From Oligoflexales bacterium (lineage in GTDB: Bacteria > Bdellovibrionota_B > Oligoflexia > Oligoflexales > RGVZ01): DNA of 64,000 nucleotides. The position numbers and the translations under genes were made by a program. This document shows, one piece after another, positions 8,640 to 17,553 of the stretch. Under the pieces are notes generated by a model. The model made no database searches and was not told the DNA's origin. It saw nothing but the letters and a program-made list of their open reading frames with translations. The stretch's first letter is position 1, and each line of letters begins with the position of its first letter. The stretch lies in the NCBI GenBank assembly GCA_947494335.1, contig CANLUT010000001.1:434001-498000 (forward strand), given 5' to 3'.

Positions 8640-9698
8640 ATGAAAATCGGCATTTGTACTGGCGGCGGCGACTGCCCGGGTCTGAACGCGGTGATTCGAG
8701 CAGTCACACGACATGCGATTTTGAATCATAAAATGGATGTTTATGGGATCCAGGACAGTCTCAATGGACTACTTTGTGATCCCCCAGCTGTTCAAAAGCT
8801 AAGCCTACCAGATGTCGCAGGAATCATCGACAAAGGAGGAACGATCTTAGGGACCTCGAATAAGGGTAGTCCCTTCAAAGACCCACAAAAAGGTGCAGAA
8901 GCGAAAGCAAAGGCATTTAAAAATTGGCAGGCTTTGGGCCTCGATTGTCTCATTGTTGTTGGTGGAGACGGAACCCAGCGCATGGCTCTGCAGCTCCATG
9001 ACGCCGGGATGCCAATTATTGGTATTCCGAAAACGATCGACAACGACTATCTCGCAACAGATATATCAATTGGTTTTATGACGGCTGTCGACGTGGCAGC
9101 CGAATCCATCAGTCGCTTACATTCAACCGCAGAAGCCCATAGTCGGGTGATGGTGGCTGAAGTGATGGGGCGCGATGCGGGGTTTATTGCTCTGCATGCA
9201 GGCATTGCCGCCGCCGCCAATGTGATTCTAATCCCAGAAATACCGTTTGATTTTGACGCGATTGTCAGAGCAATGGACGATCGCCGCAAGCGCGGTCGTA
9301 ACTTTTCGGTCATTGTCGTTGCCGAAGGTGCCCGGGAGCAGGGTAAAGATCCGATGTTTCGCAAGTCATCTACTGGATCATTGCATTTGGGTGGTATTGC
9401 TGGCGAGGTGGCAAGTAAAATCCATCAGAAAACCGGTATTGACACCAGAGTTACCGTTCTGGGGCATATTCAGCGCGGTGGGTCGCCGGTGACAATTGAC
9501 CGCATTCTTGCAACGGCCTTTGGAGTTCATGCTGTGGATTTGGCTGCGCAGAAAAAATATGGGCGAGTCGTGGGGTATCGTGGCGGTCAAATCGGAGATA
9601 TTGGTTACGACGAGTTCGATAACGGAACACGAGCCATCTCGCTGACCGATCCTTATCTTCGCGCTGCAGAATCGATTGGCATTTGTCTCGGACGCTAA
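8640..9698 (+). CDS. pfkA: 6-phosphofructokinase
   Basis: Phosphorylates fructose 6-phosphate to fructose 1,6-bisphosphate in glycolysis. The 352-residue protein begins with the nucleotide-binding KIGICTGGGDCPGLNAVIR, then GGDGT (108-112), PKTIDND (130-136, catalytic Asp134) and HIQRGGSP. In this family a Gly at the position of Gly111 favours ATP, while Asp there marks PPi enzymes. Lys131 is the residue usual in PPi and group III enzymes. The combination suggests an ATP-dependent group III enzyme, but the donor should be tested. The ATG at 8640 follows the sequence GAGGTAATAATCCG. Confidence 0.9.
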   Translation: MKIGICTGGGDCPGLNAVIRAVTRHAILNHKMDVYGIQDSLNGLLCDPPAVQKLSLPDVAGIIDKGGTILGTSNKGSPFKDPQKGAEAKAKAFKNWQALGLDCLIVVGGDGTQRMALQLHDAGMPIIGIPKTIDNDYLATDISIGFMTAVDVAAESISRLHSTAEAHSRVMVAEVMGRDAGFIALHAGIAAAANVILIPEIPFDFDAIVRAMDDRRKRGRNFSVIVVAEGAREQGKDPMFRKSSTGSLHLGGIAGEVASKIHQKTGIDTRVTVLGHIQRGGSPVTIDRILATAFGVHAVDLAAQKKYGRVVGYRGGQIGDIGYDEFDNGTRAISLTDPYLRAAESIGICLGR

Positions 9699-9700
9699 AT

Positions 9701-10333
9701 TTATTTCGATGTTGCTAAAGTTGTGAATGCGGTCACGATGGCCTCATACTCTGGCGGAAATGGCGTTGCACTTGAAATGAATACAACGCGCAATGGAGTG
9801 GGCACGCCCGTCCTTGCATGTAGGTATTCAAAATTGATGCCGTCAAATGACGTTGGCAACAGGTGGGAAAGCTTATCTGCCTGAGCGAAGGTCGATGTGA
9901 AGCGATCAAACTGCTTTTTTGTAATTGATCTTTTTGTGCATGACTTTTGGGTTTGTTTTATTTCACACAAAGAGATGGCATCTTTTCCCGGAGTGTTGGT
10001 GCGAATGATCCACCGCTGACCCGGAAAGCTCATGCCGGCTTCTGAAAATAATGCCCAACCCTCAGCTTTGGGACCAGCAGCGGCCAACTGTCGCGCAAAT
10101 TCATTTTGAAATTCAGGCTGGATTTTAGCAGGGTCCGCACTGTCTGTGCCCGGTTTCAGTGCTGCCGATTTTGAATCTGCAGCAGCGGTAGAGTTTAGTT
10201 TGGACTGCTCGGCTGCAGTGGGCTTCTTTACTGCTGACGTGCGAACCGTTTCTGCTTCAGCAGGAGACGACGAAACGCAAGATCCGAGTGAGCTGGCAGT
10301 GATGAGAGAAAGCATCAGAAGATTCTTTTTCAT
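9701..10333 (-). CDS. Predicted lipoprotein, unknown function
   Basis: A 210-residue protein with a short signal peptide and a lipobox LGSC at residues 16-19, so it should be lipid-anchored. Residues 20-80 are a low-complexity Ala/Ser/Lys/Thr linker. The rest is a compact domain with two cysteines (SLCEIKQTQKSC) that may form a disulfide. I do not recognise the domain. It ends two bases after the stop of the convergent phosphofructokinase gene and is preceded by another lipoprotein gene nine bases upstream, so the two are probably cotranscribed. Confidence 0.65.
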   Translation of the reverse strand: MKKNLLMLSLITASSLGSCVSSSPAEAETVRTSAVKKPTAAEQSKLNSTAAADSKSAALKPGTDSADPAKIQPEFQNEFARQLAAAGPKAEGWALFSEAGMSFPGQRWIIRTNTPGKDAISLCEIKQTQKSCTKRSITKKQFDRFTSTFAQADKLSHLLPTSFDGINFEYLHARTGVPTPLRVVFISSATPFPPEYEAIVTAFTTLATSK

Positions 10334-10342
10334 GTATCAACC

Positions 10343-10654
10343 CTATTTAGATGAGCAATATTTTATACTTTTGATTACTCGTGGCATTTTGCTGATATCG
10401 GAATCAATGTCCACGTATTTAAATTTCTTTTCGAACGCCGATTTTGCAAAGTCGAGTGACGCTTGAAATCGACAGTCCTGCTTGTTGGTTTTCCGATTAC
10501 GAGCACAAACCGGAATCATGCCTGGCTCCGATGTGGTGCCAATTAGGCTCGGCTCAGGCTCAAGAGTCCACTGGCATTCTTTTTTGCCTTCGGGGTCGCA
10601 GCCCAGGAGAAAAAGCACCGGAACCGCCATCAAAAATTTGCCAAAATGACTCAT
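10343..10654 (-). CDS. Small predicted lipoprotein
   Basis: A 103-residue protein with a hydrophobic N-terminus and lipobox LLGC around residue 19. Four further cysteines (KKECQW, PVCARN, KQDCRF, KYCSSK) suggest a disulfide-stabilised periplasmic domain. The family is unknown. The start at 10654 is chosen because AGAGGA lies nine bases upstream; an ATG nine bases earlier would abut that ribosome site. It lies nine bases before the next lipoprotein gene, and the two probably form one transcript. Confidence 0.6.
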   Translation of the reverse strand: MSHFGKFLMAVPVLFLLGCDPEGKKECQWTLEPEPSLIGTTSEPGMIPVCARNRKTNKQDCRFQASLDFAKSAFEKKFKYVDIDSDISKMPRVIKSIKYCSSK

Positions 10655-10743
10655 AATGTCCATTCCTCTGAGAGGTCTGTTTAGGCTATTATGCCAAAGT
10701 TTCTCACAAATTTCGAATTCTTAGCCCCAGGAGATCACCCCCC

Positions 10744-11787
10744 ATGGTCGATGCGCAGTCTGGTAAGATGCGAGATCCTCTAGACACCGTCCAATCGTTC
10801 CTGACGCAGTTTGATGCGTTGATTGACGAGGCCCGGGCATATTACAGAGTCGAAACATTAGCCCCTCGGGTCCACGTCCTCTCACCAAAGGAAAGCCAGC
10901 ACCCCCCTAAGGAGACGCTCACAAAGGACGTTGCATTGACTGTTGCGGCACTGATCCACGGGGTTGAGGTGGCAGGGCTAGGGGTCATGGTTGAGTTTTT
11001 AGAGCTTGTCACAAGGGGGGCAGTCCGTCTTGAGCAACCTCTTGGATTGGCATTGGGAAACATCCCTGCGGCCCTGAAGGGCGTGCGGTTTGTAGAGCGT
11101 GATTTAAACCGCTCCTTTGGTCGAACCAGTATAGAGACAGCCGAAGATCGACGTGCAGACGAGCTGGAAGCTTTGCTATCTCGATCCAGGCGGCTTCTGG
11201 ATTTTCATCAGGTGAAACTGACAATTGATCGTCCATTTTGGATCTTTCCTTATTCGAAAAGTGGCTTTCAGTTTGCTCGTCTGGTTGCGCCGGACGTCAC
11301 ATTGATTACTCATTGGGGAAAGGGCTTTTCAGCCGACGGCAAGTGCTCGGACGAATGGTTGAATTCAGTCGGCGGTATGGGAGTGACGATGGAGCTTGGG
11401 CAAAACGGTTTTGACCCTAAACAAATTAGTCACGGAGTTGCTGTTATCACGCGCGCGCTTGAGGTGGCTTCTGCCCTCGATAAAGGTGGATCGGTGCCGC
11501 CCGCTGTAGGTTCGAAAGCACCTATTTTTACTTGGGGCGAGATCATCCCGTACCCACAGACGGGTTCTCCCGTGCTGGATCCGGGTTGGCATAACTTCAA
11601 ACATGTGAAGGCAGGCGAGCGACTAGGTGAGTTTTCGGGAAAGGTCATCACAGCGAGTGTCTCTGGCCCAGTCTTATTCCCTAAATATCCAGATCGCCTT
11701 GGGGATGGGACGTACGGTCAGAATCCCCCTGCAGCCGAACTTGTGAGGGTTTTAAAAGAGATCACCGAGGCTGAGTTGCCAAGGTGA
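10744..11787 (+). CDS. Succinylglutamate desuccinylase/aspartoacylase family zinc hydrolase
   Basis: The 347-residue protein belongs to the AstE/AspA branch of zinc-dependent carboxypeptidase-like amidohydrolases. The visible zinc ligands are His72 and Glu75 in LIHGVEVAG and His155 in LDFHQ. The substrate-binding RDLNRSF motif is at 119-125. A catalytic Glu probably lies in VTMELGQ. The C-terminal part is a beta domain as in AstE-like proteins. The substrate, an N-acyl amino acid or related amide, cannot be predicted because no arginine-succinyl pathway genes are adjacent. An AGGAG site nine bases before the ATG supports the start. Confidence 0.85.
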   Translation: MVDAQSGKMRDPLDTVQSFLTQFDALIDEARAYYRVETLAPRVHVLSPKESQHPPKETLTKDVALTVAALIHGVEVAGLGVMVEFLELVTRGAVRLEQPLGLALGNIPAALKGVRFVERDLNRSFGRTSIETAEDRRADELEALLSRSRRLLDFHQVKLTIDRPFWIFPYSKSGFQFARLVAPDVTLITHWGKGFSADGKCSDEWLNSVGGMGVTMELGQNGFDPKQISHGVAVITRALEVASALDKGGSVPPAVGSKAPIFTWGEIIPYPQTGSPVLDPGWHNFKHVKAGERLGEFSGKVITASVSGPVLFPKYPDRLGDGTYGQNPPAAELVRVLKEITEAELPR

Positions 11788-11794
11788 GATGACA

Positions 11795-12235
11795 CTAGTG
11801 GTTTGTGTTTTTCTCGTTGCGTTTATCAGAACCGGGAATGTCACAGTATGGACTTTCAGCGCAGGCGTAAATATCAGCTTTGCGTCGGGGCAAGTAGGGG
11901 CGTACGAGTACGAAAAAATGGTAGCCGATGTTTAGGAAAAATCTGACAAGTCCGAGGCGCGCGGTTTTCGCAAGAATCCAGTACCCTGGCAAAGTGCTCC
12001 ATATAGTTATAAATGCATCCACCTTTGTCGCGAGCGTCCCATCAGCCCTGCGAACGTGCATCACTTTATGCACGGCCTTGGGATCAAGGCCGTGAGCCTT
12101 GGGGTCAAAACCTGGAGCACAAATGTCGACGAAACTGATGCGCTCTGATCCCCTCGACTTTCGGTAATGGTTTATTTCGGTGGAACAGAGCACGCATAGT
12201 CCGTCAAAGTAAACGGTGACTTTGGGAGCGTCCAT
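11795..12235 (-). CDS. DCC-family thiol-disulfide oxidoreductase-like protein (DUF393)
   Basis: A 146-residue protein starting with a strand and the signature YFDGLCVLCSTEINHYRK, where DGxCxxC defines the DCC family. The thioredoxin-like fold continues with FVDICAPGFDP and a conserved C-terminal helix rich in hydrophobic residues. Members are assumed to have redox activity but no substrate is established. The ATG at 12235 has AGGAG six bases upstream; an ATG 15 bases earlier is too early. It lies 25 bases after smpB on the same strand and is probably cotranscribed with it. Confidence 0.85.
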   Translation of the reverse strand: MDAPKVTVYFDGLCVLCSTEINHYRKSRGSERISFVDICAPGFDPKAHGLDPKAVHKVMHVRRADGTLATKVDAFITIWSTLPGYWILAKTARLGLVRFFLNIGYHFFVLVRPYLPRRKADIYACAESPYCDIPGSDKRNEKNTNH

Positions 12236-12260
12236 ATTATCTCCTCGCATCGAAGGTTTC

Positions 12261-12716
12261 TTAACGTTTCATCGCTCGTTGGATGGCACGATTAGCGTCT
12301 CGCTCCTTGGATGTATCCCGCTTGTCATGCAGCTTCTTACCCTTGGCGAGCGCAATTTCAACTTTGACGCGTTGACCGCGCAGATAAATTTTAGTCGCGA
12401 CACACGTCATGCCCTGGGCTTCAATGCCTCGCTGAATTTTGGAGATTTCTTTCTTGTTTAAAAGGAGCTGGCGTGGGCGCTTCTCTTCGTGGTTCATAAT
12501 ATTGCCATGGGAGTAATGACCGATGTGTACGTCGCGCAGTGTTGCGATAAAACCGTCGATATCGACCCATCCGTCGGTGAGATTGCATTTTCCAGCTCTG
12601 AGACTTTTCACCTCAGTACCGGTTAGCGCAATACCAGCCTCCCACGATTCACCAACAGAGAACTCGTGATAGGCTTTCCGGTTTGATGCAATAATTTTTA
12701 TTCCAGGTCCCGCCAT
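12261..12716 (-). CDS. smpB: SsrA-binding protein SmpB
   Basis: SmpB binds tmRNA and delivers it to stalled ribosomes in trans-translation. The 151-residue protein has the complete family pattern: IIASNRKAYHEF, GIALTGTEVKSLRAG, the HIGHYSHGN loop, RPRQLLLNKKEI, and the basic tail KGKKLHDKRDTSKERD ending in an Arg/Lys-rich helix. The tail enters the mRNA channel in known structures. No tmRNA gene was seen nearby. It follows mnmG by 52 bases, which suggests a tRNA/translation-quality operon. Confidence 0.97.
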   Translation of the reverse strand: MAGPGIKIIASNRKAYHEFSVGESWEAGIALTGTEVKSLRAGKCNLTDGWVDIDGFIATLRDVHIGHYSHGNIMNHEEKRPRQLLLNKKEISKIQRGIEAQGMTCVATKIYLRGQRVKVEIALAKGKKLHDKRDTSKERDANRAIQRAMKR

Positions 12717-12768
12717 AGCTGCTCTGACTGTAACTCAAAGGGTCAGTCTTGGCAAATGAGTCCAGCGA

Positions 12769-14661
12769 CTACTGGACTGCGGCTACGCCGTTACGCAAAT
12801 GAATCTGGAGGACCTGCAGGGCGGCGGGGGTAATGCCACTGATACGGCTTGCTTGGCCGAGAGTTTCGGGCTTGAATCGTGTGAGTTTTTCGCTCACCTC
12901 GAAGGACAGGCCAGGTATTGATTTGAAGTTCATATCGCGAGGGATTAGCACCTTGTCCAAGTACTGGCTATCTTTGATCGCTCTCTGCTCGCGAGCAATA
13001 TATCCTTCATATTTGATTTCAATAGCGACTCGCCGAACAATTTGCCGAGGATATGTTTGCAGTTCCGGTACCAAATCGATCAGCGTCTCGACGTCAAAGT
13101 CTGGACGGCGTAACAACAATTCAAGCTTTGTTCCTGAATTGTCATTTCCGACGTATAGGTCAGCTGGCAAGTTGGACTCGCCAAAGGTCCTCGTCTTTAC
13201 GAATTGTGTAACGTCTCGAATGAGTCTCTGGCGGTCCGAGAACAGCTGATAATCGTGATCGGAAACCAACCCTATGGAGCGACCGAGATCTGTCAGACGA
13301 GAGTCAGCATTGTCTTCACGCAAGTAGAGACGATGTTCTGCCCTCGACGTGAACATACGGTAGGGTTCTTGGGTCCCTTTGGTGATGAGATCGTCAATGA
13401 GAACCCCGATATAAGCCTCGCTTCTACCAAGTACAAACTTGTCGAGTCCTGCCACCTTGCGAGCTGCATTTATGCCAGCCAATAGACCCTGAGCCGCAGC
13501 CTCTTCATAACCTGTTGTACCGTTGATTTGTCCCGCAAGGAATAATCCAGGACACTTCTTAACTTCGAGGTTGGCATAAAGTTCCGTGGGATCCACGTAG
13601 TCATACTCGATGGCGTAACCCGGTCGAATAATCTCTGCGTTTTCAAGACCCCGCACCGAGCGCACGAATTTTATCTGTGCCTCCAGAGGAAGCGAAGTGG
13701 AAAGACCATTCGGGTAAACCTCTACGGTGTCGTAGCCCTGCGGCTCTAAAAAGATTTGATGGCTTTCACGGTCAGCGAATTTGACCACTTTGTCCTCAAT
13801 GCTTGGACAGTAGCGAGGGCCAATGCCTTGAATTGTACCGCTGTAAAGCGGTGACATGTGCATATAGTCACGAATAATTTGATGGGTTTGAGCATTCGTA
13901 TGCGTGATGTAGCAAGGGATCAACTTTTGCTCGATCTTGTCATTTGAAAAACTGAAAGGGATGATGTCTTCATCTGAGTGCTGAGGATCCAGTAGCTCCC
14001 AGTTAATCGTTTTCGCATCAAGGCGCGGCGTGGTGCCAGTTTTTAGACGGCCTACGCGCAGTCCTGTTGAACGGATGAATTCTGCTAGACCGATACTCGG
14101 CGCATCGCCAGCTCGACCCGCACTTATACGCTCGTGGCCGATATGTATCAGGCCATTTAAAAATGTTCCTGTGGTGATGACCACAGCACCAGCTAAGAAT
14201 GAGCCAAAAAACTTTGTTTCAACGCCGATAACGCGCGATGTGCCCTCGCTATCCTTGTCGATGATCAAGCCCTCGACGGAGTCTTGTCGAATTCTTAAGT
14301 TGGTCGTGTTCTCCAGTTTGTGCTTCATGTACCGCCGGTACAAATCCATATCAGCCTGCGCTCGCGAGGACCAAATGGCTGGACCTTTTTTACGGTTGAG
14401 AACACGGTATTGGATACCGGTCGCATCGATCGCTTTGCCCATCTCGCCACCAAGGGCATCAATCTCTTTAACGAGGTGTCCCTTTGCTGTTCCACCGACC
14501 GCTGGATTACAGCTCATGGCTCCAATGCGATCAACGTTTTGGGTGACCAGTAAAGTTTTTGCTCCCGTGCGAGCCGCGCTAAGAGCTGCCTCGCAGCCTG
14601 CATGGCCGCCACCTACGATGATGACGTCAAATCGTTCAAATGTATTTGCCTGCGTGGACAC
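12769..14661 (-). CDS. mnmG: tRNA uridine-5-carboxymethylaminomethyl modification enzyme MnmG
   Basis: FAD-dependent enzyme that, with MnmE, builds the carboxymethylaminomethyl group on wobble uridine 34 of several tRNAs. The dinucleotide-binding motif FDVIIVGGGHAGCEAA is near the N-terminus, followed by SCNPAVGGTAKGHLVKEIDALGG, the family hallmark, and GTFLNG, RLKTGTTPR and the C-terminal helical MnmE-binding domain. The GTG at 14661 gives 630 residues, the normal family length. A TTG at 14739 would add 26 residues without a ribosome site, so the start is uncertain. mnmE is not in the window. smpB follows on the same strand. Confidence 0.95.
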   Translation of the reverse strand: MSTQANTFERFDVIIVGGGHAGCEAALSAARTGAKTLLVTQNVDRIGAMSCNPAVGGTAKGHLVKEIDALGGEMGKAIDATGIQYRVLNRKKGPAIWSSRAQADMDLYRRYMKHKLENTTNLRIRQDSVEGLIIDKDSEGTSRVIGVETKFFGSFLAGAVVITTGTFLNGLIHIGHERISAGRAGDAPSIGLAEFIRSTGLRVGRLKTGTTPRLDAKTINWELLDPQHSDEDIIPFSFSNDKIEQKLIPCYITHTNAQTHQIIRDYMHMSPLYSGTIQGIGPRYCPSIEDKVVKFADRESHQIFLEPQGYDTVEVYPNGLSTSLPLEAQIKFVRSVRGLENAEIIRPGYAIEYDYVDPTELYANLEVKKCPGLFLAGQINGTTGYEEAAAQGLLAGINAARKVAGLDKFVLGRSEAYIGVLIDDLITKGTQEPYRMFTSRAEHRLYLREDNADSRLTDLGRSIGLVSDHDYQLFSDRQRLIRDVTQFVKTRTFGESNLPADLYVGNDNSGTKLELLLRRPDFDVETLIDLVPELQTYPRQIVRRVAIEIKYEGYIAREQRAIKDSQYLDKVLIPRDMNFKSIPGLSFEVSEKLTRFKPETLGQASRISGITPAALQVLQIHLRNGVAAVQ

Positions 14662-14772
14662 GACTAAGAGCGAACCTTTCTTGCATGGGAATGCATAGAA
14701 TTGTTCGCTCTTGTTAATGGAAACCGAAGGGGAATTCAATGAAATTCAGGCCCCATTATGGCCAGGGCATAA

Positions 14773-14979
14773 CTATGCGACTTTCTTGTGGGGAGCCTGA
14801 GAAGCCTGATCGTTGATTGATTTCCTTGAAGTTTCTTCTGACTGCTGTTGGAGGCTGCGCAGTAAACGCCTAATTTTAAGAGGATCTTTACGCAGAGCCT
14901 CAATTTGGCGTCGAGACTCCTCGTGGAAGTACTTCTCCTCGATGTTGTATCCATTCTTACCTAGAGCTTCTTTTAGCAT
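14773..14979 (-). CDS. Small charged helical protein of 68 residues
   Basis: An ideal ribosome site, AAGGAGGT, lies seven bases before the ATG at 14979. The frame runs to a stop at 14773. The product has a highly charged helical core, EESRRQIEALRKDPLKIRRLLRSLQQQS, that could form a coiled coil, and a polar tail. It lies upstream of mnmG on the same strand. No domain is recognised, and the strong ribosome site is the main support for a real gene. Confidence 0.65.
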   Translation of the reverse strand: MLKEALGKNGYNIEEKYFHEESRRQIEALRKDPLKIRRLLRSLQQQSEETSRKSINDQASQAPHKKVA

Positions 14980-15190
14980 GGGGCTAACCTCCTTCATTCA
15001 ATATGTAGGGTAAGGTCGACACCGCCACGTTTTCCTGCAGGTTTTTTTATTTTTTCATTTAATTCAGTGGCTTAAGCCCCACAAATCAAACGCGGGTCCG
15101 CCTTGATTTGGATGGCTTTTGCCTGGCATCCCAGGACCAAGGGAAACGCATTGTTTATTTTTTGGGTTCTTTCAGGTATCCGAGGGCCAT

Positions 15191-16177
15191 ATGGAAAATG
15201 ATTCCGAAAATTTAGCGGCCGCTTCCGCTTGGCGGGGCCTCGGGGGACCCATATCTGACCGTGATGCTGGTGTGCGGGCTGATCTGTATCTGGCAAAAGC
15301 TTATCCATTTCTGACTCGCAGTGGGTGGCAAAAACGGATGGACCTTGGCGAGGTGCTCATCAACGAGCGTGCCATCAAGGGTAGCTACAAACTCAAAACG
15401 GATGATCGCGTCAGTTTTTATCATCCGGAGTCAGAGGAGCCGGATGTTGATCGCAATATTTTTGTGATCTGGCAGGAAGGTTCTGTGATGGCTGTCTTTA
15501 AGCCGGGCAATCTTCCCATGCATGAAAATGGTGCCTATCGTAAGAATACGTTTGCGCACCTTATGAACGAAAACATTGGGTCTGAATGGTCGGCGGTGCA
15601 TCGGCTAGATCGCGAAACCAGTGGGATTGTTTTGTGCGGTGCCAACAATGTCGTGAGGCAAAAACTTGCCGCTGATTTTGAAGCAAAGAACATCAAAAAA
15701 GAATATTTGCTAATCGCCAAAGGTGTTCCTTCAATTTCGTCCTGGTCGATTGATGGGGCCATCGGTGACCTGACACAAAGTAAAATTCGGATCAAAAAAT
15801 GGGTTGTTGATGGAGGCTTGTCCGCGCAAACAGATTTTGTTGTGGAGAAGACGATTGGAGAAGGTGCGGCCGGATACTCATTGATTCGAGCATTTCCCAA
15901 AACTGGACGTACAAATCAGATCCGTATTCACGCCGCCTATTCAGGACACTGGATTTTGGGTGACAAACTCTATCACCCCAATGAAGAAGTTTTTCTAGAT
16001 TACTGGGAAAGCCAGCGCACAACTGACTTCTGTGTTGAGCAGACGCTATTTAATCGCTGCTGTTTGCATGCGGCAGCATTGACATTTGTACATCCTGAAA
16101 CCGGCAAGACTGTTCGCGTTGAGAGTCTATTGCCAGTTGATATGCAGCAACTATGGGCTCGCCTCGAGTCGCTGTAA
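15191..16177 (+). CDS. RluA-family pseudouridine synthase
   Basis: A 328-residue enzyme that isomerises uridine to pseudouridine in structured RNA. It has a compact N-terminal S4-like RNA-binding segment (about residues 20-90) and the catalytic motif HRLDRETSGIVL, whose Asp is the nucleophile. The motif GRTNQIRIHAAYSG closes the active site. Which rRNA or tRNA uridine it modifies cannot be told from sequence. GAGGG lies just before the ATG at 15191. The frame is open further upstream without a better ribosome site. It starts 211 bases from the divergent small-protein gene. Confidence 0.9.
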   Translation: MENDSENLAAASAWRGLGGPISDRDAGVRADLYLAKAYPFLTRSGWQKRMDLGEVLINERAIKGSYKLKTDDRVSFYHPESEEPDVDRNIFVIWQEGSVMAVFKPGNLPMHENGAYRKNTFAHLMNENIGSEWSAVHRLDRETSGIVLCGANNVVRQKLAADFEAKNIKKEYLLIAKGVPSISSWSIDGAIGDLTQSKIRIKKWVVDGGLSAQTDFVVEKTIGEGAAGYSLIRAFPKTGRTNQIRIHAAYSGHWILGDKLYHPNEEVFLDYWESQRTTDFCVEQTLFNRCCLHAAALTFVHPETGKTVRVESLLPVDMQQLWARLESL

Positions 16178-16289
16178 AATTTGACGCTATTTGTTGAAAA
16201 TTTCCCTCTTTGACGTGGGCTGAAATCAGGCGTAGGTCAACCGCTTGGCGGTATGCCTGGAATTTTACACGCAAGGGAGACGTACAACT

Positions 16290-17456
16290 ATGAAGACTGT
16301 CATGTCAGTTTTTGGCACAAGACCTGAAGCCATTAAAATGGCACCCGTGGTGAACGCGCTGAATAATCAACTAGGAATCACTGGTACTGTCTGTGTCACG
16401 GGGCAGCATCGCGGTCTCTTAGATCAAGTCTTGGACTTGTTTAAAATAAATCCGATTCATGACTTGGACGTTATGACGCCAGCACAAAATATTTGGGATG
16501 TGACCACGCGAGTCGTAAATGGTCTCGTTCATGTTTTTGAACGGTTTAGGCCTGATATGGTCCTGGTTCATGGGGATACATCGACGTCCCTTGGCGCCGC
16601 TCTTGCAGCATTCTACCGCAAAATTCCTGTGGGACACGTGGAGGCCGGTTTAAGGACCAAAAACATCTACTCTCCGTTTCCTGAGGAGATGAATCGAAAG
16701 CTGGTCGCTGATATTGCCTCGATACATTTTGCTCCAACTAAAAATGCGGCGCGTAATCTACTTGCTGAAGGAGTAAGCGCCGATGACATTCACGTTACGG
16801 GTAATACAGCTATTGACGCGCTGCTCGCAGTCGTCGGAATGGATAAACCACAGGTCGAGTTGGCTGACTTGATTGATGATCGCCCGATGGTTCTAATCAC
16901 GGCGCATAGGCGTGAAAATTTCGGCGAACCACTTCGAGAAATTTTTACAGCTATTAGAGACTTTGCTATCGATCATCCTCACATGTGCTTTATTTACCCT
17001 GTTCACCCCAATCCCGGGGTGAAGCAGCCTGCAGAGGAGATTCTGGGTGGACTTCGTAACGTCCATCTGATTGCCCCTGTTGGCTACGAAGAGATGACCT
17101 ATTTGATGAAGCAGGCGCTTTTTATCATGACTGATTCTGGAGGGATTCAGGAGGAAGCGCCATCACTTGGAAAGCCAGTGCTGATTCTTCGTGAAAGCAC
17201 TGAGCGTCCAGAGGTCGTAGAGGCAGGTTGTGCCAGCCTTGTTGGTAGCCACCGCGAATTGATTCTGGGCATGATGAATGAGTTGAACCAAACTGGAAGC
17301 GAGACATACAGGCGCATGAGTCGCGTCAAAAATCCATTTGGTGACGGTACGGCTGCTGAGCGAATTGCCGCGCTAATAAGTGCGAGGCTCGCCGGTCCAG
17401 TGCCGTTTTCATCATTGGTGCCTGAAGAGATTTCCCCGCGCGTGTCTATTAATTAA
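16290..17456 (+). CDS. wecB: Non-hydrolysing UDP-N-acetylglucosamine 2-epimerase
   Basis: Converts UDP-GlcNAc to UDP-ManNAc for cell-surface polysaccharide synthesis. The 388-residue protein begins VMSVFGTRPEAIKMAPVV, contains VLVHGDTSTSLGAALAAFY, GHVEAGLRT and FPEEMNRKL, and near the C-terminus DSGGIQEEAPSLGKPVLILRESTERPE, all family signatures. Catalytic acidic residues (Asp in HGDT, Glu in HVEAG) and the substrate His in HRRENF are present. An AAGGGAG site precedes the ATG at 16290. It is not next to a dehydrogenase (wecC), so the end product is unclear. Confidence 0.95.
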   Translation: MKTVMSVFGTRPEAIKMAPVVNALNNQLGITGTVCVTGQHRGLLDQVLDLFKINPIHDLDVMTPAQNIWDVTTRVVNGLVHVFERFRPDMVLVHGDTSTSLGAALAAFYRKIPVGHVEAGLRTKNIYSPFPEEMNRKLVADIASIHFAPTKNAARNLLAEGVSADDIHVTGNTAIDALLAVVGMDKPQVELADLIDDRPMVLITAHRRENFGEPLREIFTAIRDFAIDHPHMCFIYPVHPNPGVKQPAEEILGGLRNVHLIAPVGYEEMTYLMKQALFIMTDSGGIQEEAPSLGKPVLILRESTERPEVVEAGCASLVGSHRELILGMMNELNQTGSETYRRMSRVKNPFGDGTAAERIAALISARLAGPVPFSSLVPEEISPRVSIN

Positions 17457-17553
17457 TCAGATTCCAACCCTCTGCTGACTCTCCCTTGACGCCCCGACTG
17501 GCAAGTGAGTAACCTCCAGGCCTTGCTATAGAAGATGTTAAGGGGGAGTCCTG

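Noticed and set aside
14662-14739. Upstream TTG start of mnmG
   Set aside because: The added 26 residues have no ribosome site and go beyond the usual MnmG length. The GTG at 14661 gives 630 residues.
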